A stretch of 14,560 bases of DNA. It comes from Betaproteobacteria bacterium. Its GTDB lineage: Bacteria; Pseudomonadota; Gammaproteobacteria; Burkholderiales; SG8-39. This document shows positions 1 through 9,038 of the stretch, piece by piece (the stretch's first letter is position 1; the number at the start of each line of letters is the position of its first letter). The notes under the pieces are model-generated. The model saw only the letters and a list, made by a program, of their open reading frames with translations, made no database searches and was not told the origin of the DNA. Position numbers and translations under genes: made by a program. The stretch covers positions 1 to 14,560 of the forward strand of contig JAOUGZ010000025.1 of NCBI GenBank assembly GCA_029865405.1, in the 5' to 3' direction.

Positions 1-81
1 TCCGTCATGGTATGACAAATTACTCAATATCGTCAATATGTTCTGACAGTTAATAATATTCATCTATTGCGATGCGACATG

Positions 82-108
82 AACAAGTTCGATCTACGAA
101 CTTGTTTT
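82..108 (+). terminator. Terminator-like hairpin with short T run
   Basis: A perfect 10-bp inverted repeat (arms 82-91 AACAAGTTCG and 97-106) encloses a 5-nt loop, and the right arm runs into TTTT (105-108). It sits in the AT-rich start of the window. It could end a plus-strand transcript coming from the left of the window, or act as a symmetric protein-binding site. No gene next to it is visible, so its role is a guess. Confidence 0.4.
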
Positions 109-124
109 GTGGCGCTTTTGAACC

Positions 125-279
125 CCGGTAAAATGCCGGCTGAGACTGCTCCCAGCCGACCCTTCGGCGGGGAGCCAGGGAAGCCTCGCGGACCGACCTC
201 AGACCTTCAGTTGCGCCGAATGACCAAGGCGGTCCGCTGAGCTTCGAGGGGCCTGGCGGGGGGCTTGCGCCCCCCGCCA
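125..279. other. Gene-free, highly self-complementary block (possible structured RNA or dispersed repeat)
   Basis: Positions 1-299 hold no gene I can support. A 76-codon minus-strand reading frame at 50-280 has no recognisable domain and is probably chance. The block from about 148 to 279 folds well. GCTCCC 148-153 pairs with 170-175 around an inner GCCGA/TCGGC stem. GCCAGG 174-179 pairs with 252-257, GAAGC 180-184 with 241-245, and GCGGACCG 188-195 with 230-237. An 11-bp GC-rich hairpin follows at 254-264/269-279. The nested pairing suggests a structured RNA or an intergenic palindromic repeat. I recognise no known family such as 6S, SRP, tmRNA or a riboswitch. Confidence 0.35.
254..279 (-). 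terminator. GC-rich hairpin downstream of the H1-like gene
   Basis: Perfect 11-bp inverted repeat (TGGCGGGGGGC at 254-264 with 269-279) with a 4-nt loop. It lies 20 bases past the stop of the minus-strand H1-like gene. It is strong enough to stop or protect that transcript, but no T run follows on the minus strand, so it is not a classical intrinsic terminator. Confidence 0.4.
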
Positions 280-299
280 CATTCCCGTTCAGCCCCCGG

Positions 300-581
300 T
301 TACGGCCGGGTGCCGGTTGGAAACGGCCAAGCGGCCGCCGGATTCAGCGCGGTTCGCGCGCCGGAAATCGCGGCGGAGGATGCCGGCGATACTGCCACCG
401 TCATCGTGCCCGCAGAGCTGGCCTTAGGTTTAACGGGCTTCGCCTTTTTTTTCTTGGCGGTTTTTTTCTTCCGGCCCGCTGCCTTCTTCTTGGATGACTT
501 CTTAACTGCTTTCTTCTTTTTCTTTGATGATTTCTTCTTCTTCTTTTTCTTGCCGCCTTTTTTGGCTTTTTTCTTTGCCAT
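300..581 (-). CDS. Lysine-rich histone H1-like DNA-binding protein
   Basis: A small basic protein of 93 residues. Residues 1 to about 54 are almost pure Lys with some Ala, Ser and Gly (repeated KKKKK and SSKKK blocks), like a eukaryotic H1 tail or the bacterial H1-like proteins. Such proteins bind DNA non-specifically and help compact the nucleoid. Residues 55-77 form an Ala/Ser-rich linker. The end, LNPAAAWPFPTGTRP, resembles the tail I associate with betaproteobacterial H1-like proteins. The start is supported by AAGGAG eight bases upstream of ATG 581. The gene stands alone, with the nrd operon upstream in the same direction. The coding strand contains A8 and A7 runs, prone to slippage and sequencing error. 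A chromatin role is inferred from composition; no fold is expected for the Lys-rich part. Confidence 0.75.
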   Translation of the reverse strand: MAKKKAKKGGKKKKKKKSSKKKKKAVKKSSKKKAAGRKKKTAKKKKAKPVKPKASSAGTMTVAVSPASSAAISGARTALNPAAAWPFPTGTRP

Positions 582-628
582 GACTAGCTCCTTGCTGGTA
601 GTTGAACAAAAGAAGTCCGGCCATCTCT

Positions 629-645
629 GGTCGAACTATTCAACC
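629..645. promoter_or_regulatory. Imperfect palindrome upstream of the H1-like gene
   Basis: GGTCGAA-CTA-TTCAACC is a 17-bp near-perfect palindrome with one mismatched pair, about 48 bases upstream of the H1-like start codon. A half-site-like GTTGAAC recurs at 601-607. It could be an operator, but no clear -10/-35 pair is visible here, so the assignment is weak. Confidence 0.25.
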
Positions 646-696
646 GCGCCCGGGAATCTCTCCCCGGATGCGGACTGAATTCTCCGCAATCCTGCA

Positions 697-966
697 TCAA
701 CGCCCGCCTCTCGCCGCCAGATCCTGGTAGAGGATATCAGGATCGAGGCGGATGCCGCCTTCCCAGGTGACGGTGGCGGACTCGGGATCCACACTCACCT
801 TCTCGAACTCGCGTACGTCGCGCCACAGCTTGAACGCGCCGATTTCGAGCAGGTTGCCAAGGAACACGCTGCCTTCCAGGCCGTCCTCGAACCGCAGCCA
901 GAGCTTGTAGTCGTCTTGCACCTTGCAGGCGGTCACTCGATGCACTTGGCGTTTCTCCTCTCGCAT
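697..966 (-). CDS. DUF2442 domain protein, last gene of the nrd operon
   Basis: An 89-residue protein that reads as one DUF2442 domain: a Val-Thr-Ala start, then LWLRFEDGLEGSVFL, GAFKLWRD, the VTWEGG turn and an LDPDILYQDL end. The family is small, cytoplasmic and of unknown biochemical role. Some members lie beside DUF4160 genes in toxin-antitoxin-like pairs, but no such partner is here. Its ATG (966-964) shares one base with the TGA stop of nrdB (968-966), so it should be translated by coupling from nrdB. A longer in-frame extension running back to 1446 is only a shadow of nrdB. Membership of the reductase operon is seen in the sequence; any link to nucleotide metabolism is inference. Confidence 0.8.
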   Translation of the reverse strand: MREEKRQVHRVTACKVQDDYKLWLRFEDGLEGSVFLGNLLEIGAFKLWRDVREFEKVSVDPESATVTWEGGIRLDPDILYQDLAARGGR

Positions 967-2108
967 CAGTCCCAGCTCAGCGCGCCGCCGGTCTGGTACT
1001 CGATCACGCGCGTCTCGAAGAAGTTGCGCTCCTTCTTCAGGTCGATCATCTCGCTCATCCACGGGAACGGGTTCGCCGCGCCCGGGTAGAGCGCATCCAG
1101 GCCGATCTGCTGGCAGCGCCGATTGGCGATGAAGCGCAGATATTCCTTGAACATCGGCGCGTTGAGGCCGAGCACGCCGCGCGGCATGGTGTCCTCGGCA
1201 TAGCGGTATTCCAGCTCCACCGCCCGGCGGAACAGCGCCTGCAGCTCCTCGCGGAAGTCCGCGGTCCACAGGTGCGGGTTCTCCAGCTTGATCTGGTTGA
1301 CGAGGTCGATGCCGAAATTGCAGTGCATCGACTCGTCGCGCAGGATGTACATGTACTGCTCGGCGGAGCCGGTCATCTTGTTCTGCCGGCCGAGCGCCAG
1401 GATCTGCGCGAAGCCGACGTAGAAGAACAACCCTTCCATCAGGCACGAGAACACGATCAGGCTCTTTAGCAGGTCCTGATCGGCCTGCGGCGTGCCGGTC
1501 CTGAACGCCGGATCGGTGAGCGTGTCGATGAAGGGCACCAGGAACTCGTCCTTGTCGCGGATCGAGCCGATCTCGTTATAGGCGTTGAACACCTCGCCCT
1601 CGTCGAGATCCAGGCTCTCGACGATGTACTGGTAGGCATGGGTGTGGATCGCTTCCTCGAAGGCCTGGCGCAGCAGGTACTGCCGGCACTCGGGCGCCGT
1701 GATGTGGCGGTAGGTGCCGAGCACGATGTTGTTGGCGGCGAGCGAATCGGCGGTGACGAAGAAGCCGAGGTTGCGCGTGACGATGCGCCGCTCGTCCGCG
1801 GTCAGGCCGTGCGGGTCCTTCCACAGGGCGATGTCGCGGCTCATGTTGATTTCCTGCGGCATCCAGTGATTGGCGCAGGCGGCGATGTACTTCTCCCAGG
1901 CCCACTTGTACTTGAATGGCACCAGCTGGTTGACGTCGGCCTTGGAGTTGATGATGCGCTTGTCCTCGACCGTGATGCGCCGGAACGCGTTGCCGGCGGC
2001 GAAGCGCTCTTCCTTGCCGCCGGCGCCGGGCATGAAGCCGCTGGTCGGCTGCACCGCGAGGCCGGAGATGGCGTTCGGCTTGCCGTCTTCGTCTTCGAAC
2101 TCGAGCAT
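966..2108 (-). CDS. nrdB: Class I ribonucleoside-diphosphate reductase, beta subunit
   Basis: The radical-generating subunit that works with NrdA to reduce ribonucleoside diphosphates to deoxyribonucleotides in the cytoplasm. From ATG 2108 it has 380 residues. The ferritin-like di-metal site is complete: E152 and H155 in [10 protein letters not shown]225 in CLMEGLFFY, and E259 and H262 in [11 protein letters not shown]86 in WMPQEINM is the likely first ligand. Y159, at the E. coli Y122 position, is present, so a stable tyrosyl radical is expected, unlike the Chlamydia type with Phe. The C-terminal tail carries Y371, a candidate for radical transfer. A start six codons earlier (2126) is possible. 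I prefer 2108 because its ATG shares one base with the nrdA stop (TAATG) and follows GAGG at a normal distance. Confidence 0.95.
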   Translation of the reverse strand: MLEFEDEDGKPNAISGLAVQPTSGFMPGAGGKEERFAAGNAFRRITVEDKRIINSKADVNQLVPFKYKWAWEKYIAACANHWMPQEINMSRDIALWKDPHGLTADERRIVTRNLGFFVTADSLAANNIVLGTYRHITAPECRQYLLRQAFEEAIHTHAYQYIVESLDLDEGEVFNAYNEIGSIRDKDEFLVPFIDTLTDPAFRTGTPQADQDLLKSLIVFSCLMEGLFFYVGFAQILALGRQNKMTGSAEQYMYILRDESMHCNFGIDLVNQIKLENPHLWTADFREELQALFRRAVELEYRYAEDTMPRGVLGLNAPMFKEYLRFIANRRCQQIGLDALYPGAANPFPWMSEMIDLKKERNFFETRVIEYQTGGALSWD

Positions 2109-4963
2109 TACTGGCAGGCCTCGCACTCGGGATCGTCGATGGCGCAGAAATTCGCCTCGCCGTCGGCCGCCACCACCGGCACGCCGCCGTCGGCGGGCAC
2201 CGCGTTCAGCTGCCCCGCCTTCGAGGTCGACTTCTCGGCGTGCGTCGCACCCATCGAGCGCAGGTAATAGGTGGTCTTCAGGCCGCGGATCCAGGCCAGC
2301 TTGTAGGTTTCATCGAGCCGCTTGCCCGAGGCGCCGGCCATGTAGATGTTCAGCGACTGCGACTGGTCGATCCACTTCTGGCGCCGGGCACCGGCTTCCA
2401 CCAGCCAGCGCGGCTCGACCTCGAAGGCCGTGGCGTAGAGCTTGCGCAGCTCGGCCGGGGCGCGGTCGACCCGCGCCAGGTTGCCGTCGAAGTACTTGAG
2501 GTCGGCGATCATCACCTCGTCCCACAGGCCGGCGCGCTTCAGGTCGGTCACCAGGAACTCGTTCACCACCGTGAACTCACCCGACAGGTTCGACTTCACG
2601 TACAGGTTCTGGTAGGTCGGCTCGATCGAGGCCGACACGCCGACGATGTTGGCGATGGTCGCCGTGGGCGCGATGGCGATGCAGTTCGAGTTGCGCATGC
2701 CGTGCGCGCGGATGCGCTCGCGCAGCGGCTCCCAGTCGAGCGCCCCGGAACGGTCGACTTCGACGTAGCCCCCGCGCTCCGCGGCGAGCAGGTCGAGCGA
2801 ATCCTGCGGCAGGATGCCGCGCTCCCAGAGCGATCCGGGATAGGTCGGGTAGCGGCCGCGCTCCTCGGCGAGCTCGGTCGAGGCCCAGTACGCGCTGTAG
2901 GCCACCATTTCCATCGCCCGATCGGCGAATTCCACCGCCTCGCGCGAGGCGTAGGGTACGCGCTGCACGTGCAGGCAGTCCTGGAAGCCCATGATGCCCA
3001 GGCCCACCGGACGATGGCGCAGGTTGGAGTTCTTCGCCTTGTCGACTGCGTAATAGTTGATGTCGATGACGTTGTCGAGCATGCGCATCGCCGTGCGCAC
3101 GGTGCGCTGCAGTTTCTTGAAGTCCAGGCCCGCGTCGCCCATGTGCGCGAGCAGGTTCACTGAGCCCAGGTTGCACACCGCGATCTCGTCTGCCGAGGTG
3201 TTCAGCGTGATCTCGGTGCACAGGTTCGAGCTGTGCACCACGCCCACGTGCTGCTGCGGGCTGCGCAGGTTGCACGGATCCTTGAACGTGATCCAGGGAT
3301 GCCCGGTCTCGAACAGCATCGACAGCATCTTGCGCCACAGCTGCACTGCGGGCAGGCGCTTGTGCAGCTTCAGCTCGCCGCGCGCCACCTTGTCCTCGTA
3401 GCGCAGATACGCCTCCTCGAAGGCCTTGCCGACCTTGTCGTGCAACTCGGGGGCGTCCGAGGGGCTGAACAGCGTCCATTCCGCGTTTTCCATCACGCGC
3501 TTCATGAACAGGTCCGGCACCCAGTTCGCCGTGTTCATGTCGTGCGTGCGACGCCGGTCGTCGCCGGTGTTCTTGCGCAGCTCGAGGAATTCCTCGATGT
3601 CCAGGTGCCAGGTCTCGAGGTAGGAGCAGACCGCGCCCTTCCTCTTGCCGCCCTGGTTGACCGCGACCGCCGTGTCGTTCACCACCTTCAGGAACGGCAC
3701 CACGCCCTGCGACTTGCCGTTGGTGCCCTTGATGTGCGAGCCGAGGGCGCGCACCGGGGTCCAGTCGTTGCCCAGGCCGCCGGCGTACTTGGCAAGCAGC
3801 GCATTCTCCTTGATGGCGTCGTAGATCCCCGTCAGGTCGTCGGCCACCGTCGTCAGGTAGCACGAGGAGAGCTGCGAGCGCTGCGTGCCGGCGTTGAACA
3901 GCGTCGGCGTCGAGCTCATGAAATCGAACGTCGACAGCACGTCGTAGAACTCGATGGCGCGCGCCTCGCGGTCCTTCTCGTTCAGCGCCAGGCCCATCGC
4001 CACGCGCATGAAGAAGGCCTGCGGCAGCTCGATGCGGCGGCCGCGCACGTGCAGGAAGTAGCGGTCGTACAGCGTCTGCAGGCCGAGATAGCCGAACTTG
4101 AGGTCGCGCTCGGCCTTGAGCGCGCCGCCGATGCGCGCCAGGTCGAATTTCGCCAGCTCCGCATCGAGCAGCTCGGCCTCAATGCCGCGGCGCACGAACT
4201 CGGGGAAGTAGGTGGCGTAGCGCGTCACCATCGCTTCCTGGCTCGCTTCCTCGCCCAGGACTTCCAGGCGGATGGTATTGAGCAGCAAGCGCGCCGTGAC
4301 GTAGCTGTAGGCCGGATCCTTCTCGATCATGGCGCGGGCGGCGAGAATCGCCGACTTGCGCACCTCTTCCATCGGCACGCCGTCGTAGAGGTCGCGCAGC
4401 GTCGCCTCCAGAATGGTCGCCGGCGCCGCCGCACCCTCCAGGCCCTGGCACGCCGATTCCAGCAGCCTGCGCAGGGCCTCGAGCTCGAGCGGACGGCGCG
4501 CCCCGTTGTCCACCACGTGCAGGACCGTGCCGGGTGCCTGGCGCTCGCGGGCGGCCTTCTCCGCGGCGCGCGCCTTGGAGCGCTCTTCGCGGTACAGCAC
4601 GTAGGCGCGCGCGACGTCGTGCTCGCCGGAGCGCATCAGCGCCAATTCGACCTGGTCCTGGATGTCCTCGATGTGCACGGTGCCGCCCTGCGGCTGGCGC
4701 CGCTGCAGCGCGCCCACCACCTGCTCGGTGAGCCGCGCCACCAGCTCGCGAATGCGCGCCGAGGCGGCGCCCTGGCTGCCGTTCACGGCCAGGAACGCCT
4801 TGGTCATCGCCACCGAAATCTTGGCCGGCTCGAAGCCGACCACGGCACCGTTGCGCCGGATGATCTTGTAGTCCGCGTACGCGGCATGGATCGCGCGACT
4901 GGAGTCGGCAACGCTCGCGCCTGCCACGGGGCCGGTTGCTGGACTCTCTTGCGCGATCTGCAT
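2108..4963 (-). CDS. nrdA: Class I ribonucleoside-diphosphate reductase, alpha subunit, with two N-terminal ATP-cones
   Basis: The catalytic and allosteric subunit of ribonucleotide reductase, 951 residues. A clear ATP-cone spans about 32-130. A second, more divergent cone-like segment spans about 148-236. This matches the long Pseudomonas aeruginosa-type NrdA rather than the single-cone E. coli enzyme. The ten-stranded barrel follows. Catalytic residues are visible: C368 (SSCYL) and C597 (AVCNLGS) form the redox pair. N580, C582 and E584 ([10 protein letters not shown]) make the active site. Y899-Y900 (TTYYLRS) receive the radical from NrdB, and the tail pair C947/C950 (CEAC) re-reduces the site. 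The start at 4963 follows GGGAGG with 7-base spacing. An upstream in-frame start at 5032 is rejected because it falls inside an NrdR-type box. First gene of nrdA-nrdB-DUF2442. Confidence 0.96.
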   Translation of the reverse strand: MQIAQESPATGPVAGASVADSSRAIHAAYADYKIIRRNGAVVGFEPAKISVAMTKAFLAVNGSQGAASARIRELVARLTEQVVGALQRRQPQGGTVHIEDIQDQVELALMRSGEHDVARAYVLYREERSKARAAEKAARERQAPGTVLHVVDNGARRPLELEALRRLLESACQGLEGAAAPATILEATLRDLYDGVPMEEVRKSAILAARAMIEKDPAYSYVTARLLLNTIRLEVLGEEASQEAMVTRYATYFPEFVRRGIEAELLDAELAKFDLARIGGALKAERDLKFGYLGLQTLYDRYFLHVRGRRIELPQAFFMRVAMGLALNEKDREARAIEFYDVLSTFDFMSSTPTLFNAGTQRSQLSSCYLTTVADDLTGIYDAIKENALLAKYAGGLGNDWTPVRALGSHIKGTNGKSQGVVPFLKVVNDTAVAVNQGGKRKGAVCSYLETWHLDIEEFLELRKNTGDDRRRTHDMNTANWVPDLFMKRVMENAEWTLFSPSDAPELHDKVGKAFEEAYLRYEDKVARGELKLHKRLPAVQLWRKMLSMLFETGHPWITFKDPCNLRSPQQHVGVVHSSNLCTEITLNTSADEIAVCNLGSVNLLAHMGDAGLDFKKLQRTVRTAMRMLDNVIDINYYAVDKAKNSNLRHRPVGLGIMGFQDCLHVQRVPYASREAVEFADRAMEMVAYSAYWASTELAEERGRYPTYPGSLWERGILPQDSLDLLAAERGGYVEVDRSGALDWEPLRERIRAHGMRNSNCIAIAPTATIANIVGVSASIEPTYQNLYVKSNLSGEFTVVNEFLVTDLKRAGLWDEVMIADLKYFDGNLARVDRAPAELRKLYATAFEVEPRWLVEAGARRQKWIDQSQSLNIYMAGASGKRLDETYKLAWIRGLKTTYYLRSMGATHAEKSTSKAGQLNAVPADGGVPVVAADGEANFCAIDDPECEACQ

Positions 4964-5028
4964 GTTGCTGCCTCCCTTGCGCTGCGGCCTGCCGGCTCGT
5001 TGCAGTTCGGTGACGACCTGCAGGGGAA

Positions 5029-5044
5029 CCACAATATATGGTGC
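5029..5044. promoter_or_regulatory. NrdR box 1 of the nrd operon
   Basis: CCACAATATATGGTGC closely fits the NrdR box pattern (ACACwATATnTnGTGT), with the CAC...GTG arms and AT core intact. NrdR is the ATP/dATP-sensing repressor of reductase genes. The box lies in the untranslated leader just after the predicted start point, about 65 bases before the nrdA ATG, where binding would block transcription. Confidence 0.7.
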
Positions 5045-5059
5045 TGAACGCCTGATTGC

Positions 5060-5075
5060 TAACCACTTCTAGTGG
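5060..5075. promoter_or_regulatory. NrdR box 2 (degenerate), 31 bp from box 1
   Basis: TAACCACTTCTAGTGG begins exactly 31 bp from box 1, close to three helical turns, the usual spacing of paired NrdR sites. The TnTnGTG half fits well and the other half is weak. It overlaps the predicted transcription start. Assignment rests mainly on the spacing. Confidence 0.5.
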
Positions 5076-5079
5076 CCGC

Positions 5080-5107
5080 AATGTACCACGGGTTGATTAT
5101 TTTGCAA
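5080..5107 (-). promoter_or_regulatory. Sigma70-like promoter of nrdA
   Basis: On the minus strand TTGCAA (5107-5102) and TACATT (5085-5080) are separated by 16 bases. Transcription would start near 5073, inside NrdR box 2. This geometry fits NrdR repression. The elements are moderate matches and were chosen by eye. Confidence 0.5.
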
Positions 5108-5167
5108 GCGGCATGGCGCGCCGAGCGCCGCCACGCAGAAATGGCGCGGTGCAGCGAGCCTACTAAA

Positions 5168-5191
5168 GGCTGGGGCTGCGGCGAAGCCAGC
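5168..5191 (-). terminator. Weak terminator-like hairpin after ampD
   Basis: Just past the ampD stop on the minus strand, GCTGGCT pairs with AGCC..AGC through a small bulge, followed by CTTTAG. The T run is short, so termination may be partial. The rest of 5045-5199 holds the nrdA promoter and nothing else I can identify. Confidence 0.3.
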
Positions 5192-5199
5192 TACAAGTT

Positions 5200-5742
5200 C
5201 TAGTGGCTCGCCAGCGCCGCGTGGAAGCGACGCCAGTCGAAACGCGCGCCCGGGTCGCGCTTGCGCCCGGGCGCAATGTCGCTGTGCGCGGCGCAGGCAC
5301 GCAGCGGCAGCCGCGCCGCGAGCGCGCGCGCGAGGCGCGCCAGGCACTGGTACTGTGCCTCGGCGAACGCGCGGTCCGCGACGCCCTCCAGCTCGACGCC
5401 GACGGAATAGTCGTTGCAGCGCGTGAGGCCGCGCCAGCGCGAGGCGCCGGCGTGCCAGGCGCGCCGGTGCACCGGGACGAACTGCTGCAGCGCACCGTCG
5501 CGGCGCACGAAGAAATGCGCCGACACGCGCAATGACGCTATGCCACGAAAGTACGGGTGCGCGCCGGCGTCGAGGCGGTTGGTGAACAGTCGCTCGACCG
5601 CATCGCTGCCGTACTTCCCGGGGGGCAGGCTGATCGCGTGCAGCACGAGCAGCCAGACGGCGGCGCCGCGCGGCCGTGCGTCGCAGTTGGGCGACGCGGT
5701 GTGGCGCGCGCCGCGCAGCAGCCCGTCAGGGCCGAGTCTCAT
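5200..5742 (-). CDS. ampD: 1,6-anhydro-N-acetylmuramyl-L-alanine amidase AmpD
   Basis: A cytoplasmic zinc amidase that cleaves the stem peptide from 1,6-anhydro-MurNAc-peptides during peptidoglycan recycling. In species with ampC it thereby keeps beta-lactamase expression low. The 180 residues match the usual length (E. coli 183). Zinc ligands are H35 (LVLHAISLP), H153 (AAHSDIAPG) and D163 (KRDPG). The catalytic E117 (VGVELEG) and K161 are present. There is no signal peptide, which separates it from the exported AmiD/AmpDh types. The start codon lies inside the end of pilR (17-bp overlap), so the two are probably translated together. This appears to be the last gene of the transcript through pilS-pilR. 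Confidence 0.93.
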   Translation of the reverse strand: MRLGPDGLLRGARHTASPNCDARPRGAAVWLLVLHAISLPPGKYGSDAVERLFTNRLDAGAHPYFRGIASLRVSAHFFVRRDGALQQFVPVHRRAWHAGASRWRGLTRCNDYSVGVELEGVADRAFAEAQYQCLARLARALAARLPLRACAAHSDIAPGRKRDPGARFDWRRFHAALASH

Positions 5743-7101
5743 CGGTGATGCCCAGGCGCTGCATGCGGTAGCGCAGCGTGCGGAAGGTGATGCCGAGCAG
5801 CTTGGCGGCGGCCGTGCGGTTGAACTGGGTGCGCGCCAGCGCTTCGAGGATCGCCTCGCGTTCCACGCGATCGAGGTATTCAGGGAGCGGCGCGCCCAGC
5901 GCGCCGTCGGCCGCGCGCGCGCCCGCCTCGTCCTGCGCGACCGGCTTGAGCATCAGGTCGTCGGCGCCGATCTCCGCGCCGCCGGAAAGCGCCGTGGCGC
6001 GCTCCAGCACGTTCTCCAGCTCGCGGATGTTGCCGGGAAAGTCGTAGTCGGAGAGTTCGGCGAGCGCCGCCTCCGACAGCCGCGCGGGCGCCGCGCCGCC
6101 GGCGCGCGCGATGCGCTCCAGGATGCTCGCTGCAATCAGCGGGATGTCCTCGCGGCACTCCCGCAAGGGGGGCATCGTCAGCTCGATCACGTTGAGGCGG
6201 TAGAACAGATCCTGCCTAAAGCGCCCCGCCTCTACCAGCCGCGCCAGGTTCTGGTGCGTGGCACTGATGATGCGCACGTCAACCGCCTCCTCCTGCGTCG
6301 CGCCCACCTTGCGCACGCGCTTTTCCTGGATGGCGCGCAGCAGCTTCACCTGCATGGCGAGCGGCAGGTCCGCCACCTCGTCGAGGAACAGCGTGCCGCC
6401 GTCGGCGGCCTGGAAGAAGCCGTCCCGGTCCTGGTCGGCGCCCGTGAACGCGCCCTTCTTGTAGCCGAAGAACTCGCTTTCCATGAGGTTCTCGGGGATT
6501 GCGCCGCAGTTCACCGGCACGAACGGGCGCTCGCGGCGCGCGCCCTCGCCGTGGATCAGGCGCGCGGCGAGCTCCTTGCCGCTGCCGGACTCCCCCGACA
6601 CGTGCACGGGCGCCTGTGTACGCGCGAGCTTGCCGATCAGCTCGCGCACCTGGGTGAGCGGCGCGCTGCCGCCGAGCAGCGGCAGGTCGCGTGCCGGCGG
6701 GTCTGCCTGGTCGGGCAGCGACAGCGCGGACTTGACGAGCGCGCGCAGCTGCTCCAGCCCGACCGGTTTCGAGACGTAGTCGAAGGCGCCCGCCTTCAGG
6801 GCGGCGACGGCATTCTCGGCGCTGCCGTGCGCGGTGATCACCGCCACCGGCAGGTCCTTCGCCAGGCCGCTGATGAGGCGCACCAGGTCAAGGCCTTCGC
6901 CATCCGGCAGGCGCATGTCGGTGAGGCAGAGGTCGAAGCGCGCATCGCGCAGCGCATCGCGCGCCTCGGCCAGGCTGCCGACCGAAACCACCGCGAGCCC
7001 CATCTTGGCCAGCGTCAGCTCGAGCAGCTCACGGATGTCGGGCTCGTCGTCCACCACCAGCACGTGGCGCTCGCGCTGGGCGGGGCGGCGCTCGCCACGC
7101 T

Positions 7102-7105
<4 letters not shown>
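5726..7105 (-). CDS. pilR: Sigma54-dependent response regulator, PilR type
   Basis: The NtrC-family regulator of the PilS/PilR pair, which turns on sigma54-dependent transcription of type IV pilin. It has 459 residues. The receiver domain (about 13-128) has phosphoacceptor D63 in CLTDMRLPDG and conserved K113. The AAA+ domain (about 145-380) has Walker A GESGSGKE 171-178, the sigma54-contacting GAFTGA loop 218-223 and Walker B TLFLDEV. The C-terminal Fis-type helix-turn-helix (about 410-452) has the TAAAKLLGITFRTLRYRM pattern typical of PilR. The start at 7105 overlaps the pilS stop as ATGA. A much longer in-frame extension upstream is a shadow of pilS. No pilin gene is in the window, so naming as PilR rather than another NtrC-type regulator rests on sequence and the pilS-like partner. 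Confidence 0.9.
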
Positions 7106-8696
<1,591 letters not shown>

Positions 8697-8697
<1 letters not shown>

Positions 8698-8924
8698 CAG
8701 GGCTCGCGCGGGCCGAGCCGCGCGTGCGCTTCGCTGCAGTAGTCGCCGCCGGGCGCGCTGCGCGCTTCAGCGCGGGGCAGATGCACGCCGCAGTGCGCGC
8801 ACGCAACCAGCTCGCCCGGCGCGCCCGGCACTTTCGGCGCGCCGCCCTGGCGAGCGCGCAGCGCACGCCGCAGCAGCCAGACGAGGACCAGCACCGCAAG
8901 GGCGAGCAGGATCAGGCGTCCCAT
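8697..8924 (-). CDS. PP0621-like small protein: one membrane helix plus a Cys/His zinc-finger-like tail
   Basis: A 75-residue protein. Residues 3-18 form a hydrophobic helix followed by RRALRAR, so it is probably anchored in the inner membrane with the tail in the cytoplasm. The tail has CAHCGVHLP (about 42-50) and YCSEAH (about 62-67), a set of Cys and His residues suited to binding one zinc ion. This arrangement resembles the PP0621/MYND-finger-like family found next to pilSR in related bacteria; its biochemical role is unknown. It lies 24 bases after tRNA-Pro, and its stop shares one base with the pilS start (TGATG), so co-translation with pilS is likely. No good ribosome binding site is visible (AGGG only two bases before ATG). 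Confidence 0.75.
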
Positions 8925-8948
8925 GGCCCTATTCTAGGAAAGTGAGGA

Positions 8949-9025
8949 TGGTCGGGGTGACTGGATTCGAACCAGCGACACCTGCGTCCCGAACGCAGTA
9001 CTCTACCAGGCTGAGCTACACCCCG
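8949..9025 (-). tRNA. tRNA-Pro (anticodon CGG), CCA encoded
   Basis: A complete 77-nt cloverleaf on the minus strand. The acceptor stem is CGGGGTG/CACCCCG and the D arm GCTC...GAGT. The anticodon stem CTGCG/CGCAG encloses loop TTCGGGA, giving anticodon CGG at 8991-8989, which reads CCG proline codons. The T arm is GCTGG-TTCGAAT-CCAGT, then discriminator A and genomically encoded CCA (8951-8949). It begins only 13 bases after the ispB stop and ends 24 bases before the PP0621-like gene, all in one direction, so it is probably released from a longer transcript by tRNA processing. Confidence 0.96.
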
Positions 9026-9038
9026 AATCGCCGGACCG

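Noticed and set aside
50..280. A 76-codon frame on the minus strand
   Set aside because: No recognised domain and no ribosome binding site; it covers the self-complementary block, which better explains the sequence.
4964..5032. Longer nrdA start at 5032
   Set aside because: It falls inside the NrdR-type box and lacks a ribosome binding site, whereas ATG 4963 has GGGAGG at seven bases.
3233..5047. A 604-codon open frame on the plus strand
   Set aside because: Antisense shadow of nrdA; it shows no domain and is rich in Arg, Ala, His and Gln as expected of antisense GC-rich codons.
5061..5206. TTCTAGTGGC occurring both before nrdA and at the ampD stop
   Set aside because: A 10-base match with dissimilar flanks; taken as chance rather than a repeat pair.
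8949..9025. tRNA-Pro as an integration site for a mobile island
   Set aside because: No duplicated tRNA 3' end and no integrase were seen in the window; flanking genes are normal housekeeping genes.
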